Shown here one piece after another: positions 19,285 through 27,703 of a stretch of 64,000 nt of DNA. The notes beneath the pieces were generated by a model. That model was given only the letters and a program-made list of their open reading frames with translations. It searched no databases and was not told where the DNA came from. Numbering within the stretch: the first letter of the stretch is position 1; every line of letters starts with the position of its first letter. This stretch comes from Mucilaginibacter pedocola (GTDB lineage Bacteria; Bacteroidota; Bacteroidia; Sphingobacteriales; Sphingobacteriaceae), in contig NZ_MBTF01000012.1 of the NCBI RefSeq assembly GCF_002013915.1, forward strand, positions 496,001-560,000, read 5' to 3'. Made by a program: the position numbers and the translations under genes.

Positions 19285-22200
19285 TTAAAAGTTATAGGAT
19301 AAAGAAAGGCTGAATGTGCGGCCAACGTAGCGGGTAGCTGTTTGCCTGTCGCCCACCAGCCTGTTGGTGGCGGGGTCTATGTACCCTTCTTCAAACTTTT
19401 CCGAGAAACCAAATTTGTAGGCATATTTATCGTTCCACTCCAGGTTTAGTTTGCCTTCGTTCCCGGGCTTCAACTCATAGGTTGTTGGGTCGTTAATGAA
19501 GTAGCGGAAAGGCGCATCGAGCAGGTTACTCATATTCAATTTCGCTTCCATTTTGCTTTTTAGGAACCTGTAACTTACCTGGGCATCCATTTGCGTGCGG
19601 GGCCTCTCGTATTCAACAAACAAGGGCTCTATCCCTGTGATAAAGGTTTTGTTGCCTGCATGGTTCAGCGTAATGTTCACGCCAAGTTTTTTGCCGGCGT
19701 ATTGTATGCCGGCATTGTACAATAACGGCACCTGGCCGTATAGGGCGCGTGGGTATTTCAGGTATTTATAATACACGGTATCGGCACCCGCGGCTGTTTT
19801 TTCGTACTGTAATTCGCGCGCCCTCACCTGCGAATTTTGCAGGGTAAGGTTACCGCTTACATACACATCCTTTAAAAAAGGAAGCCCGCTATATACAAAA
19901 CCTAAACTTTTACGAAGCTGAAACTCCCAGCCTTTTACCTTGGCCCAATCAGAATTAGAGATGGTAATGTACCCTCTGCCATTGTTTTCGTTATCTATCC
20001 GGTAAAACTCGGCAGGCTTATCAAAATATTTATAAAAGTAAGCTACCGACAATAACTCACCGGCACCCGGAAACAGCTCTATTTTGGCGTCGATATTATC
20101 AATAAGAGTGCTGCTAACGCCCTGGCTCCTTACCAACGAGCCGTAGTTGGGGTTGAAACGCGAGAACCTCGAATTTTCCATCATGCCGGGGCGCACAGCA
20201 GCTTTTGCATAAGAAGCACGCACATTAACATCCTTAACCGGCGAGTAAGTAATATTTGCCGATGGCAGGAAATACCAATCCTTCTTTTCTGCAAAAAATA
20301 TCCTGCTGTTTTTGTCTCTCAGCAAACTGGCTGAGTTTTTTATAGTATCCAGTTTAAAATATTCGGCCCTGCCGCCCCATACTATGCGCAGCCCCGGCAG
20401 CAGCTTATGATCTAACATAATAAATGCGCCGCCGTTTATGCTTTTAGCCTCAAACTGGTTGGAGGTATAATCCTGCTTAAAATAGAACAAACTATGCCCC
20501 GGGTCTTCCATACCCATATAGTTGCCCCACTCTTGTACCGGGATGGTTTCTATAGGCACGGTAGAATTTGGGCCTTTGGCTATAGGCAATATTTGCCAAT
20601 CGTAAAAAGCATGCTTTTTTAAATAGTTGGCCCCGGTTTTAAAGGTGTGCCTGGTTTCGCCGAGTTTAAAGTCATAGGCAGTGCTAAACACGGCATCTAT
20701 ATTTTTTTCTTTATAAATGTACTCGTCGCGGTGCAATGGGCCAGATCCTGGGTCGCTTATGGTACCGGTATTATAAGTATAAAGTACCGTGTTCGAAATT
20801 TCTTTGGATGTTTGCGAGGCCGACACGGCATCCCTTTCTATCGAATTTAAAGCGGTGCGCGCCAGGCCCCATTCAATAGTGAATGAATTTAAACGATGCG
20901 TACCGCTTACTTTGTTTTGCAGCAAGTCTATAAATTTAGGCCTGTCATCCTCCTGTATGCTTGGGTATTTCATATCCGCATCATTCTTCGGGCTTTCAAA
21001 CGTCCACCCGGTGTATCGGCTAAACCGGTTATCAAATATGCGGGTATACAGGTTATACGTGTTTATTTGATGTTTTTCTGTTTTAAAGCCACCGTTTAAC
21101 AATAACCCTAACGTGGTGTTAAAACCATATATATTACCGGTATTTACGTCAGTAGGATCGTTCGCGCGGGCAGGCTCGTGCGACCAATCGCCCCGGCGCA
21201 TGTTCGGCACATAATCATTAGTTTGGGTATTACGGTAACTCAACGAGCCTACAAAGCCAAGCTTACGCACTTTATCGGCGCTGAGCGAATACGCCCTTCC
21301 TAAACTCAACTGGTAATTTTGCGATGGCAATGATTGAAAAACGCGCGCGCCCAAGCGCTCTGTACCACCAATGCGTTTGTTTTGTTCGCCAACCTGTGCT
21401 GCCGTAATTTTATTCTGTTCGTCGGTTTTTGTAGGGTCAAATTGGCCAATCAGGTTCAGCAACCCACTTGGGAAGTGGTTACGGGTGCCATCATCAAAGC
21501 CTAAATAATCGTATTTACCGCGCCCGTAGCCTAAAAAATCCTTCCCGGTGGTGCGGCTATTGAACGAGTTACCTACGGTGATAGAAATAAAATCACTTTC
21601 GGGAACCGATTTGGTGGTTATCTGGACAAGCCCACCTGCAAAGCCATAAGGCATATCCGGGGTGATTGATTTAGCCACAACAATGTTTTCTACCAGGTTG
21701 GTGGGGATAAGGTTAAACTCAAAATCGCGTTCCTGCACATCTGTACTTGGCAACGAGCTTCCGTTTAGCAGCGATACGTTGTAGCGCTCGGCAATACCGC
21801 GTATAACTACTTTCCTGTTTTCGTTTGTAGATACGCCTGCTATTCGCTTCAGTGTTTCGCCCACATGCTTATCCGGTGTGGCACCTATCTGGTCGCCAGA
21901 GATACCATCCGAAAGGTTTGATGTATTTTTTTGCTGTGCATATAAACCTGCAACAGAAGCCTTTCTGTAACCCGTGGTAACCACTACTTCTTTTAAACCC
22001 TTTGCATCGGTTTTAAGGGCAATATCCAACGGCGTACTTTTATTTTCCGTAACCAAAACACCGGTAACCCGTTGGGTTTGGAACGATACGAAACTAACCT
22101 CGATGGTATAAGTGCCGGGAGGCAAGCTTAGGGCGTAAGTACCATCAACAGCACTCATAACGCCGCTGCCCGTTTCTATTACCCTAACAGATGCGCCGGG

Positions 22201-22725
22201 TAATGGCAACCCCTTCTCATCTACAATTTTACCCAAAACACGGCCGGGCTTTGGTGGCACTGCCTTTGCCTCTATAACAATAAATTCGTTAACAAGCTTG
22301 TAGCTTAACCGGGTACCGGCCAATATCTTTTTCAGCGCATCGGCTACCGATATATCGGGTGTGTTTAATGTTACTTTCTTTTCTTCCTGTGCTAATAGCT
22401 GGTTAAAGAGCGTAAACTTTATAGCGCTGTTCTTTTGCAGCTGTAGCAAGCTTTCTTTTACGGTGGCGTTGTTTAGGTTAAGCGCCACTTTAACTTCGTT
22501 AAGGTTTTGCCCTTTAACGGTAAAAGCTAAAAGCAGCCCCGCGAAAGTGATTTGTATAACAAGCGCAATAAACGAGCATTTCATCAGGAAACGCCAATTA
22601 AATCCGGGTTTACGTTCTTGTTTGGTAGTATTGGGCAGTAATGATATACGTTGACCATGACAAGGGGTTAATATAATTCTGTCAGCAAAACAGGGTTCTG
22701 CTGATTTTTGCATAAATTTGAACAT
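19285..22725 (-). CDS. TonB-dependent receptor with STN signalling domain
   Basis: A 1146-residue outer-membrane receptor. A positively charged N-terminal extension (about 47 residues) precedes a signal anchor/peptide (FIALVIQITFAGLLLAF). Then follow an STN domain (about 75-150, VALNLNNATVKESLLQLQK), a carboxypeptidase-regulatory-like domain (about 163-245), a plug (about 260-380) and a barrel ending SLSLSYNF. STN domains contact a FecR anti-sigma factor, and FecR and ECF sigma genes lie immediately upstream, so ligand binding should induce this operon. The plug lacks the SusC-style NxxxxRGxxxG signature and resembles general TonB receptors. The ligand is unknown. An internal Met at residue 48 is an alternative start. 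Confidence 0.93.
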   Translation of the reverse strand: MFKFMQKSAEPCFADRIILTPCHGQRISLLPNTTKQERKPGFNWRFLMKCSFIALVIQITFAGLLLAFTVKGQNLNEVKVALNLNNATVKESLLQLQKNSAIKFTLFNQLLAQEEKKVTLNTPDISVADALKKILAGTRLSYKLVNEFIVIEAKAVPPKPGRVLGKIVDEKGLPLPGASVRVIETGSGVMSAVDGTYALSLPPGTYTIEVSFVSFQTQRVTGVLVTENKSTPLDIALKTDAKGLKEVVVTTGYRKASVAGLYAQQKNTSNLSDGISGDQIGATPDKHVGETLKRIAGVSTNENRKVVIRGIAERYNVSLLNGSSLPSTDVQERDFEFNLIPTNLVENIVVAKSITPDMPYGFAGGLVQITTKSVPESDFISITVGNSFNSRTTGKDFLGYGRGKYDYLGFDDGTRNHFPSGLLNLIGQFDPTKTDEQNKITAAQVGEQNKRIGGTERLGARVFQSLPSQNYQLSLGRAYSLSADKVRKLGFVGSLSYRNTQTNDYVPNMRRGDWSHEPARANDPTDVNTGNIYGFNTTLGLLLNGGFKTEKHQINTYNLYTRIFDNRFSRYTGWTFESPKNDADMKYPSIQEDDRPKFIDLLQNKVSGTHRLNSFTIEWGLARTALNSIERDAVSASQTSKEISNTVLYTYNTGTISDPGSGPLHRDEYIYKEKNIDAVFSTAYDFKLGETRHTFKTGANYLKKHAFYDWQILPIAKGPNSTVPIETIPVQEWGNYMGMEDPGHSLFYFKQDYTSNQFEAKSINGGAFIMLDHKLLPGLRIVWGGRAEYFKLDTIKNSASLLRDKNSRIFFAEKKDWYFLPSANITYSPVKDVNVRASYAKAAVRPGMMENSRFSRFNPNYGSLVRSQGVSSTLIDNIDAKIELFPGAGELLSVAYFYKYFDKPAEFYRIDNENNGRGYITISNSDWAKVKGWEFQLRKSLGFVYSGLPFLKDVYVSGNLTLQNSQVRARELQYEKTAAGADTVYYKYLKYPRALYGQVPLLYNAGIQYAGKKLGVNITLNHAGNKTFITGIEPLFVEYERPRTQMDAQVSYRFLKSKMEAKLNMSNLLDAPFRYFINDPTTYELKPGNEGKLNLEWNDKYAYKFGFSEKFEEGYIDPATNRLVGDRQTATRYVGRTFSLSLSYNF

Positions 22726-22900
22726 TGATGTTTTGTGTCTGTAAAGGCATAATTATGTTAATGCCGCCGGTTTAAAACCTGCGGGTTGATTGCTTTAAGC
22801 CTGCGTCGTCGAAAACTTTTGGCTTAAGGTTAATCTGATCAGATCTGCTCCCGGCTTCCGGGAGTGGATTTCTTTTTTTAAGTAAACCTACTTTTGCATA

Positions 22901-22916
22901 TACTCCCTCCGTTACA
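22901..22916 (-). promoter_or_regulatory. 16-bp leader motif shared with another TonB-receptor gene
   Basis: On the minus strand this reads TGTAACGGAGGGAGTA. It lies just past the FecR stop, about 180 bp before the TonB-receptor start. The same 16-mer with one change (A for G) is at 32444-32459, before the SusC gene at 29367-32411. Its role is unknown; an ECF promoter element or leader signal is possible. Confidence 0.35.
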
Positions 22917-22920
22917 GGTT

Positions 22921-23922
22921 TTACTTTTTAGATATGATGATTTGATTTTGGTTGATGCTGTACTTTAAGCCCGTGGCGCCGGTAATAGCATCCAACGCCA
23001 GGTTTATTGGCGCTTTACCGTTAACATTCAGGCTTAAACTATAGGCTTTAGGCTTATCGCCCTTAATAATAATTTTTGCATTGTACCACCTTTCCAGGCA
23101 AAGGGCTATATCATCAAGCCGGGCATCCGTGAAAGCCAGATTGCCGTCTTTCCAGCCATTTATATCCCCCGTGGCTAATGTTGTTATTCCAGATTGGTGG
23201 GTCACTGGGTCCCAGTTCACTTTTTTACCGGGTGTAAGTACGGCTATCGATTTTATTTGATGATTTTGCCCGCGATAACCCACGCTTACTTTACCGGTTG
23301 CCACGGCCACTGCAAGCTGTTGGTTAGCAAATGCCTCAATTTTAAAGGATGTTCCCAGTACCTGTGTCTGCGCATTGCCGGTATGCACAATAAACGGGCG
23401 TTTGCTCTCGTGCTTCACCTCAAAAAAAGCTTCGCCTTCAAGGTAAATTTCGCGGGTGGCTCCGTTCAGTTGTTCGGGGTAACGCAACTTGCTATCAGGG
23501 CCGAGGTAAACAACCGAGCTATCCTGCAACATAATGCGCGTGCGGCTTCCGCGTAAATTATACTTTTCTGCCATGGCAGGTTGCAAGGTTGTTTTACCGG
23601 ATGGTTGCCTGAGTAGCAAACCAGCACCAATACCGGTAACCAATAATAATATGGCGGCATATTTTAGCCAGCTGTACCTGCGTAAAATAGGAATTGTCGG
23701 CTGTGTACCGGCCCGGTTATTAAACCGCTCGTACCAAAGTGCGGAATCGGTGGGCGCGGTTTCTGTACTTTCAAATTCATTCCAATCTTCCAGCAACAGG
23801 TTTTCCAGCGCTTGCTTTCCTTCAGGAAGCTGAATATACTTCAACACAAAGGCAAGTTCTTCTGCAGAGCATTGTCCGTTGATGTATTTTTTTAATAAAA
23901 CTTTAGCTTCTGTGTCCTGCAT
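22921..23922 (-). CDS. FecR-family anti-sigma factor
   Basis: A 333-residue membrane regulator. The cytoplasmic N-terminus (about 1-80, KYINGQCSAEELAFVL) binds the sigma factor. One membrane helix follows (about 87-106, YAAILLLVTGIGAGLLL), then the periplasmic FecR domain (about 120-225, with EGEAFFEVKHESKRPFIVHT) and a C-terminal DUF4974-type domain (about 265-333, LERWYNAKIIIKG). It should hold the ECF sigma factor encoded 90 bp upstream until the STN domain of the downstream receptor signals ligand. Gene order sigma, FecR, receptor is the standard one. Confidence 0.95.
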   Translation of the reverse strand: MQDTEAKVLLKKYINGQCSAEELAFVLKYIQLPEGKQALENLLLEDWNEFESTETAPTDSALWYERFNNRAGTQPTIPILRRYSWLKYAAILLLVTGIGAGLLLRQPSGKTTLQPAMAEKYNLRGSRTRIMLQDSSVVYLGPDSKLRYPEQLNGATREIYLEGEAFFEVKHESKRPFIVHTGNAQTQVLGTSFKIEAFANQQLAVAVATGKVSVGYRGQNHQIKSIAVLTPGKKVNWDPVTHQSGITTLATGDINGWKDGNLAFTDARLDDIALCLERWYNAKIIIKGDKPKAYSLSLNVNGKAPINLALDAITGATGLKYSINQNQIIISKK

Positions 23923-24012
23923 GCCTGTTGTCTTACTATCTAATACGTAAGCAGCGGTGCATGGTACTAATCAGAAAAGAAATTCTTTTTAAAAAGTGCC
24001 CGGGGATGGGTG

Positions 24013-24600
24013 TCAGAAAATAAAAACGGCAAAGAAAAGCGTGAAAGCAACGTCGGTATGTTCTTTCATGGTTTCTCTTAATACGCCAAGCGTGGCGTTA
24101 ATATGCTGTTTAACGGTACTTACAGATATATCCATCTCCGCAGCAATTTCTTTATGGCTCATGCCCTCGTGCCTGCTAAGCTCAAACGAGCGTTTGCGTT
24201 TAGTACTAAGGCCATTAAGTGTTTCGAGGTAAATATTGTTAAGGTCTTGTTGATGGAGATGATCTTCGTGGCCCGGAACGCTCAAATGATCGAGGTTCAG
24301 GCCTTCCATTGTTAAAGTTTGAATGGCGTTCTTCCGCAAATGGTCTACTATGGCGTTCATCACCGAGCGGAACAAATAAGCATTAAGGGAGTTATCCTCG
24401 CTCAGGTTATCCTTATGCTGCCATAACCGCAACAGCACATCCATAACCAGTTCCTCCGCCAGTTCGCGGTTATTTAAGCGCTTTAGCGTGTATTGATGAA
24501 GTTTATAAAAATAGCGGTTAAACAATACATCAAAAGCACGTTTGCTGCCCTTCTTCCATTGCGCTAAGAGTTGCTGGTCGGTATACTGTTGCAATGGCAT
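24013..24600 (-). CDS. ECF RNA polymerase sigma factor (FecI-like)
   Basis: A 195-residue sigma-70 family factor. Region 2 is at about 15-80 (LLAQWKKGSKRAFDVLFNRY; LAEELVMDVLLRLW) and region 4 at about 125-180, with the helix-turn-helix HKEIAAEMDISVSTVKQHI. The start at 24600 (MPLQQYTDQQ) is chosen because family members begin just before region 2; an ATG 11 codons upstream would add an unrelated hydrophobic stretch. The C-terminal tail after region 4 is hydrophobic (FTLFFAVFIF), a frequent trait in this family. It probably directs transcription of the FecR, TonB receptor and lipoprotein genes that follow. Confidence 0.93.
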   Translation of the reverse strand: MPLQQYTDQQLLAQWKKGSKRAFDVLFNRYFYKLHQYTLKRLNNRELAEELVMDVLLRLWQHKDNLSEDNSLNAYLFRSVMNAIVDHLRKNAIQTLTMEGLNLDHLSVPGHEDHLHQQDLNNIYLETLNGLSTKRKRSFELSRHEGMSHKEIAAEMDISVSTVKQHINATLGVLRETMKEHTDVAFTLFFAVFIF

Positions 24601-24717
24601 ATTGTTATATATGAAACATGCCAAAGGTAGCAAGCCCGGGATATAGCCATATTAACAAGCTGTTAAGTTATTCCATATTTAAACATCTAATTTGGAAGGC
24701 TCCGGCGGATGGGCACA

Positions 24718-24736
24718 TGGCTGTAGTTTACAGCCA
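24718..24736 (-). terminator. Strong hairpin directly after the AraC gene
   Basis: A perfect 8-bp stem TGGCTGTA/TACAGCCA with a 3-nt loop begins one base after the AraC stop codon. No T-run follows, so it may be a weak terminator or an RNA-stabilising end. Confidence 0.4.
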
Positions 24737-24737
24737 C

Positions 24738-25550
24738 TTATTTAACCTGCGCAGTTAATTTAGAAGGAGCCGACCCAAATTTATTTTTGAAAGCGTACGA
24801 AAAGTGCGAGAGGTCTTCAAACCCCACATCCAGGTAAACATCAGAAACCGCGCAGCCTTTTTCTTTGATGAGATAGTAAGCTTCCTGCAAGCGGCGTTGC
24901 AAAAGCCAATTGCCGGGAGAGGTATTAAATATCTTTTCAAAATCGCGTTTAAAGGTGGCAAGGCTGCGGCCGGTGAGGTAGGCAAAGCGTTTCATCTGTA
25001 CGTTAAAATGAAAGTTCTTCTCCATAAAACTCTCCAGGTCTATTTTGCCGGGTTCGCTAAAATCAAAAAGAATATCGGCCAGCGAGGGTTGAACCTGCAA
25101 CAACAGCAATATGGCCTCGTTTACTTTAAGCTGCTGCAGCTCTTCGCCTACATCTAAATCGTTTTGTACGTAGGGTAGTATCGACTCCATAAAGCTTTTG
25201 TAAAGCACATGCGGCCGCAAACTGAGGATGGCAGGCGAGCGCTGATGCACAGCTTGCGGATAACCATGCTGCATAGCAAAATTGCGTAACGATTGCTGAT
25301 CGAGGTATACCGATACCGATTTAAACACGCCGCCTATTGCCGGGGGCTCCTTTACATATTTCACCAGGTTATTGCGCTTGATCAGCCTCAGGTCACCCTC
25401 GTTAAAAACGTTGGTTTGCTGGCCATCAGTAATGGTAAGCCTGCCCGATATTTGTAAACTGAATACATGCTCGGCAACAAATTGCTCGCCTCCCCTGCTG
25501 CGCGTGTGATAGCACGAATAAGCGATGTGTGGCCTTTCCCCGGTGGTCAT
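24738..25550 (-). CDS. AraC-family transcriptional regulator
   Basis: A 270-residue regulator: an N-terminal cupin-like sensing domain (about 20-110) and a C-terminal double helix-turn-helix (about 165-268). The latter contains MKRFAYLTGRSLATFKRDFEK and the second HTH VYLDVGFEDLSHFSYAFKNKFG. The last-helix pattern fits the family consensus. It lies 60 bp downstream of a short-chain dehydrogenase gene on the same strand, with a terminator between, so it is probably expressed independently. AraC-type proteins of this form commonly control a neighbouring oxidoreductase, but the target and effector are not shown by the sequence. Confidence 0.9.
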   Translation of the reverse strand: MTTGERPHIAYSCYHTRSRGGEQFVAEHVFSLQISGRLTITDGQQTNVFNEGDLRLIKRNNLVKYVKEPPAIGGVFKSVSVYLDQQSLRNFAMQHGYPQAVHQRSPAILSLRPHVLYKSFMESILPYVQNDLDVGEELQQLKVNEAILLLLQVQPSLADILFDFSEPGKIDLESFMEKNFHFNVQMKRFAYLTGRSLATFKRDFEKIFNTSPGNWLLQRRLQEAYYLIKEKGCAVSDVYLDVGFEDLSHFSYAFKNKFGSAPSKLTAQVK

Positions 25551-25573
25551 GATTACAAAATTAGTATTTAAAC

Positions 25574-25600
25574 AAAACGGCAGGGCATTTTACCCTGCCG
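25574..25600 (-). terminator. Rho-independent terminator after the SDR gene
   Basis: A perfect 8-bp stem CGGCAGGG (25578-25585) with CCCTGCCG (25593-25600), 7-nt loop, and TTTTGTTT following on the minus strand. It lies 10 bp past the SDR stop and about 25 bp before the AraC start codon. Confidence 0.85.
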
Positions 25601-25610
25601 CCCGGTTGCT

Positions 25611-26492
25611 TTATTTTTTAAGGTTAAGGAAACGTTTGCCGGCTTCCGATTCAAAGAAATTTTCGGCATCATCACTGTCTGTCGACATGCTTACCTCTTC
25701 CCATTTCTCCAGTTCGCGCAGCTTAGCAGCTTCCGAATACTTTACAATACCTACAGCCTCGCTGCCCAATAACAAGTGTAGAGGCGGTTCGGTTTGGCCT
25801 ACTACATCTATCATTACTTTAGCTGCCTTATCGGGGTCGCCAATGGGTTTAAACGAGCCTGATTGGAATAGCTCCATCCGCTTGTTAACGGTATCGTACC
25901 CATCTATTGCAGGTGCGTAGGTCATCGAATCGCCAGCCCAATCTGTACGGAAACCGCCCGGTTCTATACAGGTAACTTTAATGTTAAAATCGGCAACTTC
26001 TATGGCAAGCCCTTCGCTAAAACCGCTCAGGCCAAATTTTGCCGCCTGGTAAACGGTAACGCCGCCACTGCCTACGCGCCCACCTATTGAACTTATCTGC
26101 AAAATGTGGCCCGAGCGTTGTTTACGCATGTAAGGCAATACCGCGCGGGTAATTTCTATAGGCGCATACAAGTTTGTTTCTAACTGGCCGCGTACCTGTT
26201 CATCGCTAAAAGCCTCGACCGCCCCGGTAATACCAAAACCGGCATTGTTAACCAAAACATCAATACCGCCAAAATGCGCAACCGCATCTGCTACCGCTTG
26301 GTGTACGCCTGCATAATCGGTAACGTCAAGTTGCAAGGGGTATAATGTATCCTTATACTGCTCTCGCAGGCTTTTAAAACTATCAATATTACGTGCAGTT
26401 GCGGCTACTTTATCGCCTGTGGCCAATACCGCTTCGGTAAGGCTGCGGCCCAATCCGCGGGACGCGCCTGTTATAAACCATATTTTCGACAT
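25611..26492 (-). CDS. Short-chain dehydrogenase/reductase (classical SDR)
   Basis: A 293-residue NAD(P)-dependent oxidoreductase. It has the cofactor motif TGASRGLG at the N-terminus, the NNAG motif (about 87-90), the catalytic Ser in the SSIGG segment and the YxxxK pair in VYQAAKFG. A Ser/Arg-rich N-terminus and the ARN after the second beta strand suggest NADPH preference. A carbonyl or alcohol substrate is expected but not specified. It is transcribed toward the AraC gene and ends in its own terminator. The upstream gap of about 165 bp contains the terminator of the BNR gene, so the gene must have its own promoter. Confidence 0.92.
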   Translation of the reverse strand: MSKIWFITGASRGLGRSLTEAVLATGDKVAATARNIDSFKSLREQYKDTLYPLQLDVTDYAGVHQAVADAVAHFGGIDVLVNNAGFGITGAVEAFSDEQVRGQLETNLYAPIEITRAVLPYMRKQRSGHILQISSIGGRVGSGGVTVYQAAKFGLSGFSEGLAIEVADFNIKVTCIEPGGFRTDWAGDSMTYAPAIDGYDTVNKRMELFQSGSFKPIGDPDKAAKVMIDVVGQTEPPLHLLLGSEAVGIVKYSEAAKLRELEKWEEVSMSTDSDDAENFFESEAGKRFLNLKK

Positions 26493-26610
26493 AATTACTT
26501 TTTTTATGCAAAACTATATGGCTTTAAGCCCCCGCACTTTGTTCACAAGCTCAATTAACTTTGTTTAAAGGCTCATTAATTGCAGAAGCTCGTCCGTACG
26601 GCCTTAAAAC

Positions 26611-26640
26611 AAAAAAGGCTGCCTCAAATGAAGCAGCCCC
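26611..26640 (-). terminator. Rho-independent terminator after the BNR gene
   Basis: Stem GGCTGC/GCAGCC (26617-26622 with 26634-26639), followed by six T on the minus strand (26611-26616). It lies 18 bp beyond the BNR-protein stop, ending the isomerase/aldolase/SusCD/BNR operon. Confidence 0.85.
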
Positions 26641-26657
26641 CGAATCAACTATTTCTG

Positions 26658-27698
26658 TTACCCCTCTTTGATAACAACGTATTTGATATTCTTACGGTCG
26701 TAAGTGTAGGTGATATGCACCAGCCCATCCTTAGTTTGGATGATGGCCGGGTAACTGTATTCTTCTTTTGTGCCGTGCTCCAGCTCCATAATGTCTTCCC
26801 ATTTTTGCCCGTCGGATGATATGGCTACGCGGAGGTTAGCGCGCCCGTTCCACCAGTCTTTCCCGGGTACATCAGGGTTATAAACTATAAGCTGTTTGCC
26901 ATTCTTCAGGGTAACGGCATCCGTACCCGAGTTGGGGTTAAGCAAAGTAGTCTTAGCTAATGCCGACCACGCCTTGCCATTGTTTTTAGACCATGCCTGC
27001 ACCACCGTGCCCTGCTTACTGCGGCAAAGTATCTGCAATTTTCGGCCACCGTAGAACAATACGCTGGGTTGTATCACATCAAATTTAGAGGCTGTATCTA
27101 CCGGGGTAGAAATCCATTTTTTAAAATCAGCATCTGTTTGCTCCATCAGCACCTTCCAATGCCCGTTGGCCAGCTCTACGCTCGATGGGCATAGTATGGT
27201 ACCATTCTTCAACTGCACAGCCTTGTTTTTAATAGGCCCCAATATGCCATCGGGCAATCGCGTAGCTGCCGACCAGGTAGCGCCCTCGTCGTTAGATGTT
27301 TTGTACATCCCCCACCACTCACGCGGGTTAGGGCCAATTTTGTAGAAAAGCACCATCTGCCCGTCTTTCTTTTTCAGCAACACGGGGTTCCAGCAGGGGA
27401 ATTGGGTACTGTCTTTACCCTTGCCATCGGCCACTTGTACCGGGGCAACTTTACCTTCAGCATTTATTTTGCCTGCCCATATCACCACATCATTCTTTCC
27501 CTCCTGCGAGCCGCCAAAACAAGCGAGCAAAAGCTCGCCTGTTTTAGCCTCTACAATGGTTGATGCATGGCAATTTTTAAACGGGGCATCGGCAAACACC
27601 AGCCCCTCGTGTAATTTGGTCCATTTGCTTTGCGCAACGGCCTTATAGCTGCCTGCGGCAAGTAGCAAACAAATAACAGTTCTTTTTATCATGTACAT
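26658..27698 (-). CDS. BNR/Asp-box beta-propeller protein (sialidase superfamily, exported)
   Basis: A 346-residue secreted six-bladed-type propeller. The signal peptide (about 1-22) ends VAQS. Asp boxes are visible at SNDEGATWS, SKNNGKAWS and SSDGQKWED. The stretch LLACFGGSQEGKNDVVIW and the PREWWGMYKT and DGILGPIKNK segments mark the BNR_2 branch that databases often label exo-alpha-sialidase. The FRIP motif carrying a catalytic Arg of GH33 is not present near the N-terminus, so true sialidase activity is doubtful; other glycosidase or lyase activities occur in this fold. It is 5 bp downstream of SusD and ends the operon, so it probably acts on the same glycan. Confidence 0.85.
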   Translation of the reverse strand: MYMIKRTVICLLLAAGSYKAVAQSKWTKLHEGLVFADAPFKNCHASTIVEAKTGELLLACFGGSQEGKNDVVIWAGKINAEGKVAPVQVADGKGKDSTQFPCWNPVLLKKKDGQMVLFYKIGPNPREWWGMYKTSNDEGATWSAATRLPDGILGPIKNKAVQLKNGTILCPSSVELANGHWKVLMEQTDADFKKWISTPVDTASKFDVIQPSVLFYGGRKLQILCRSKQGTVVQAWSKNNGKAWSALAKTTLLNPNSGTDAVTLKNGKQLIVYNPDVPGKDWWNGRANLRVAISSDGQKWEDIMELEHGTKEEYSYPAIIQTKDGLVHITYTYDRKNIKYVVIKEG

Positions 27699-27703
27699 TA
27701 TTC

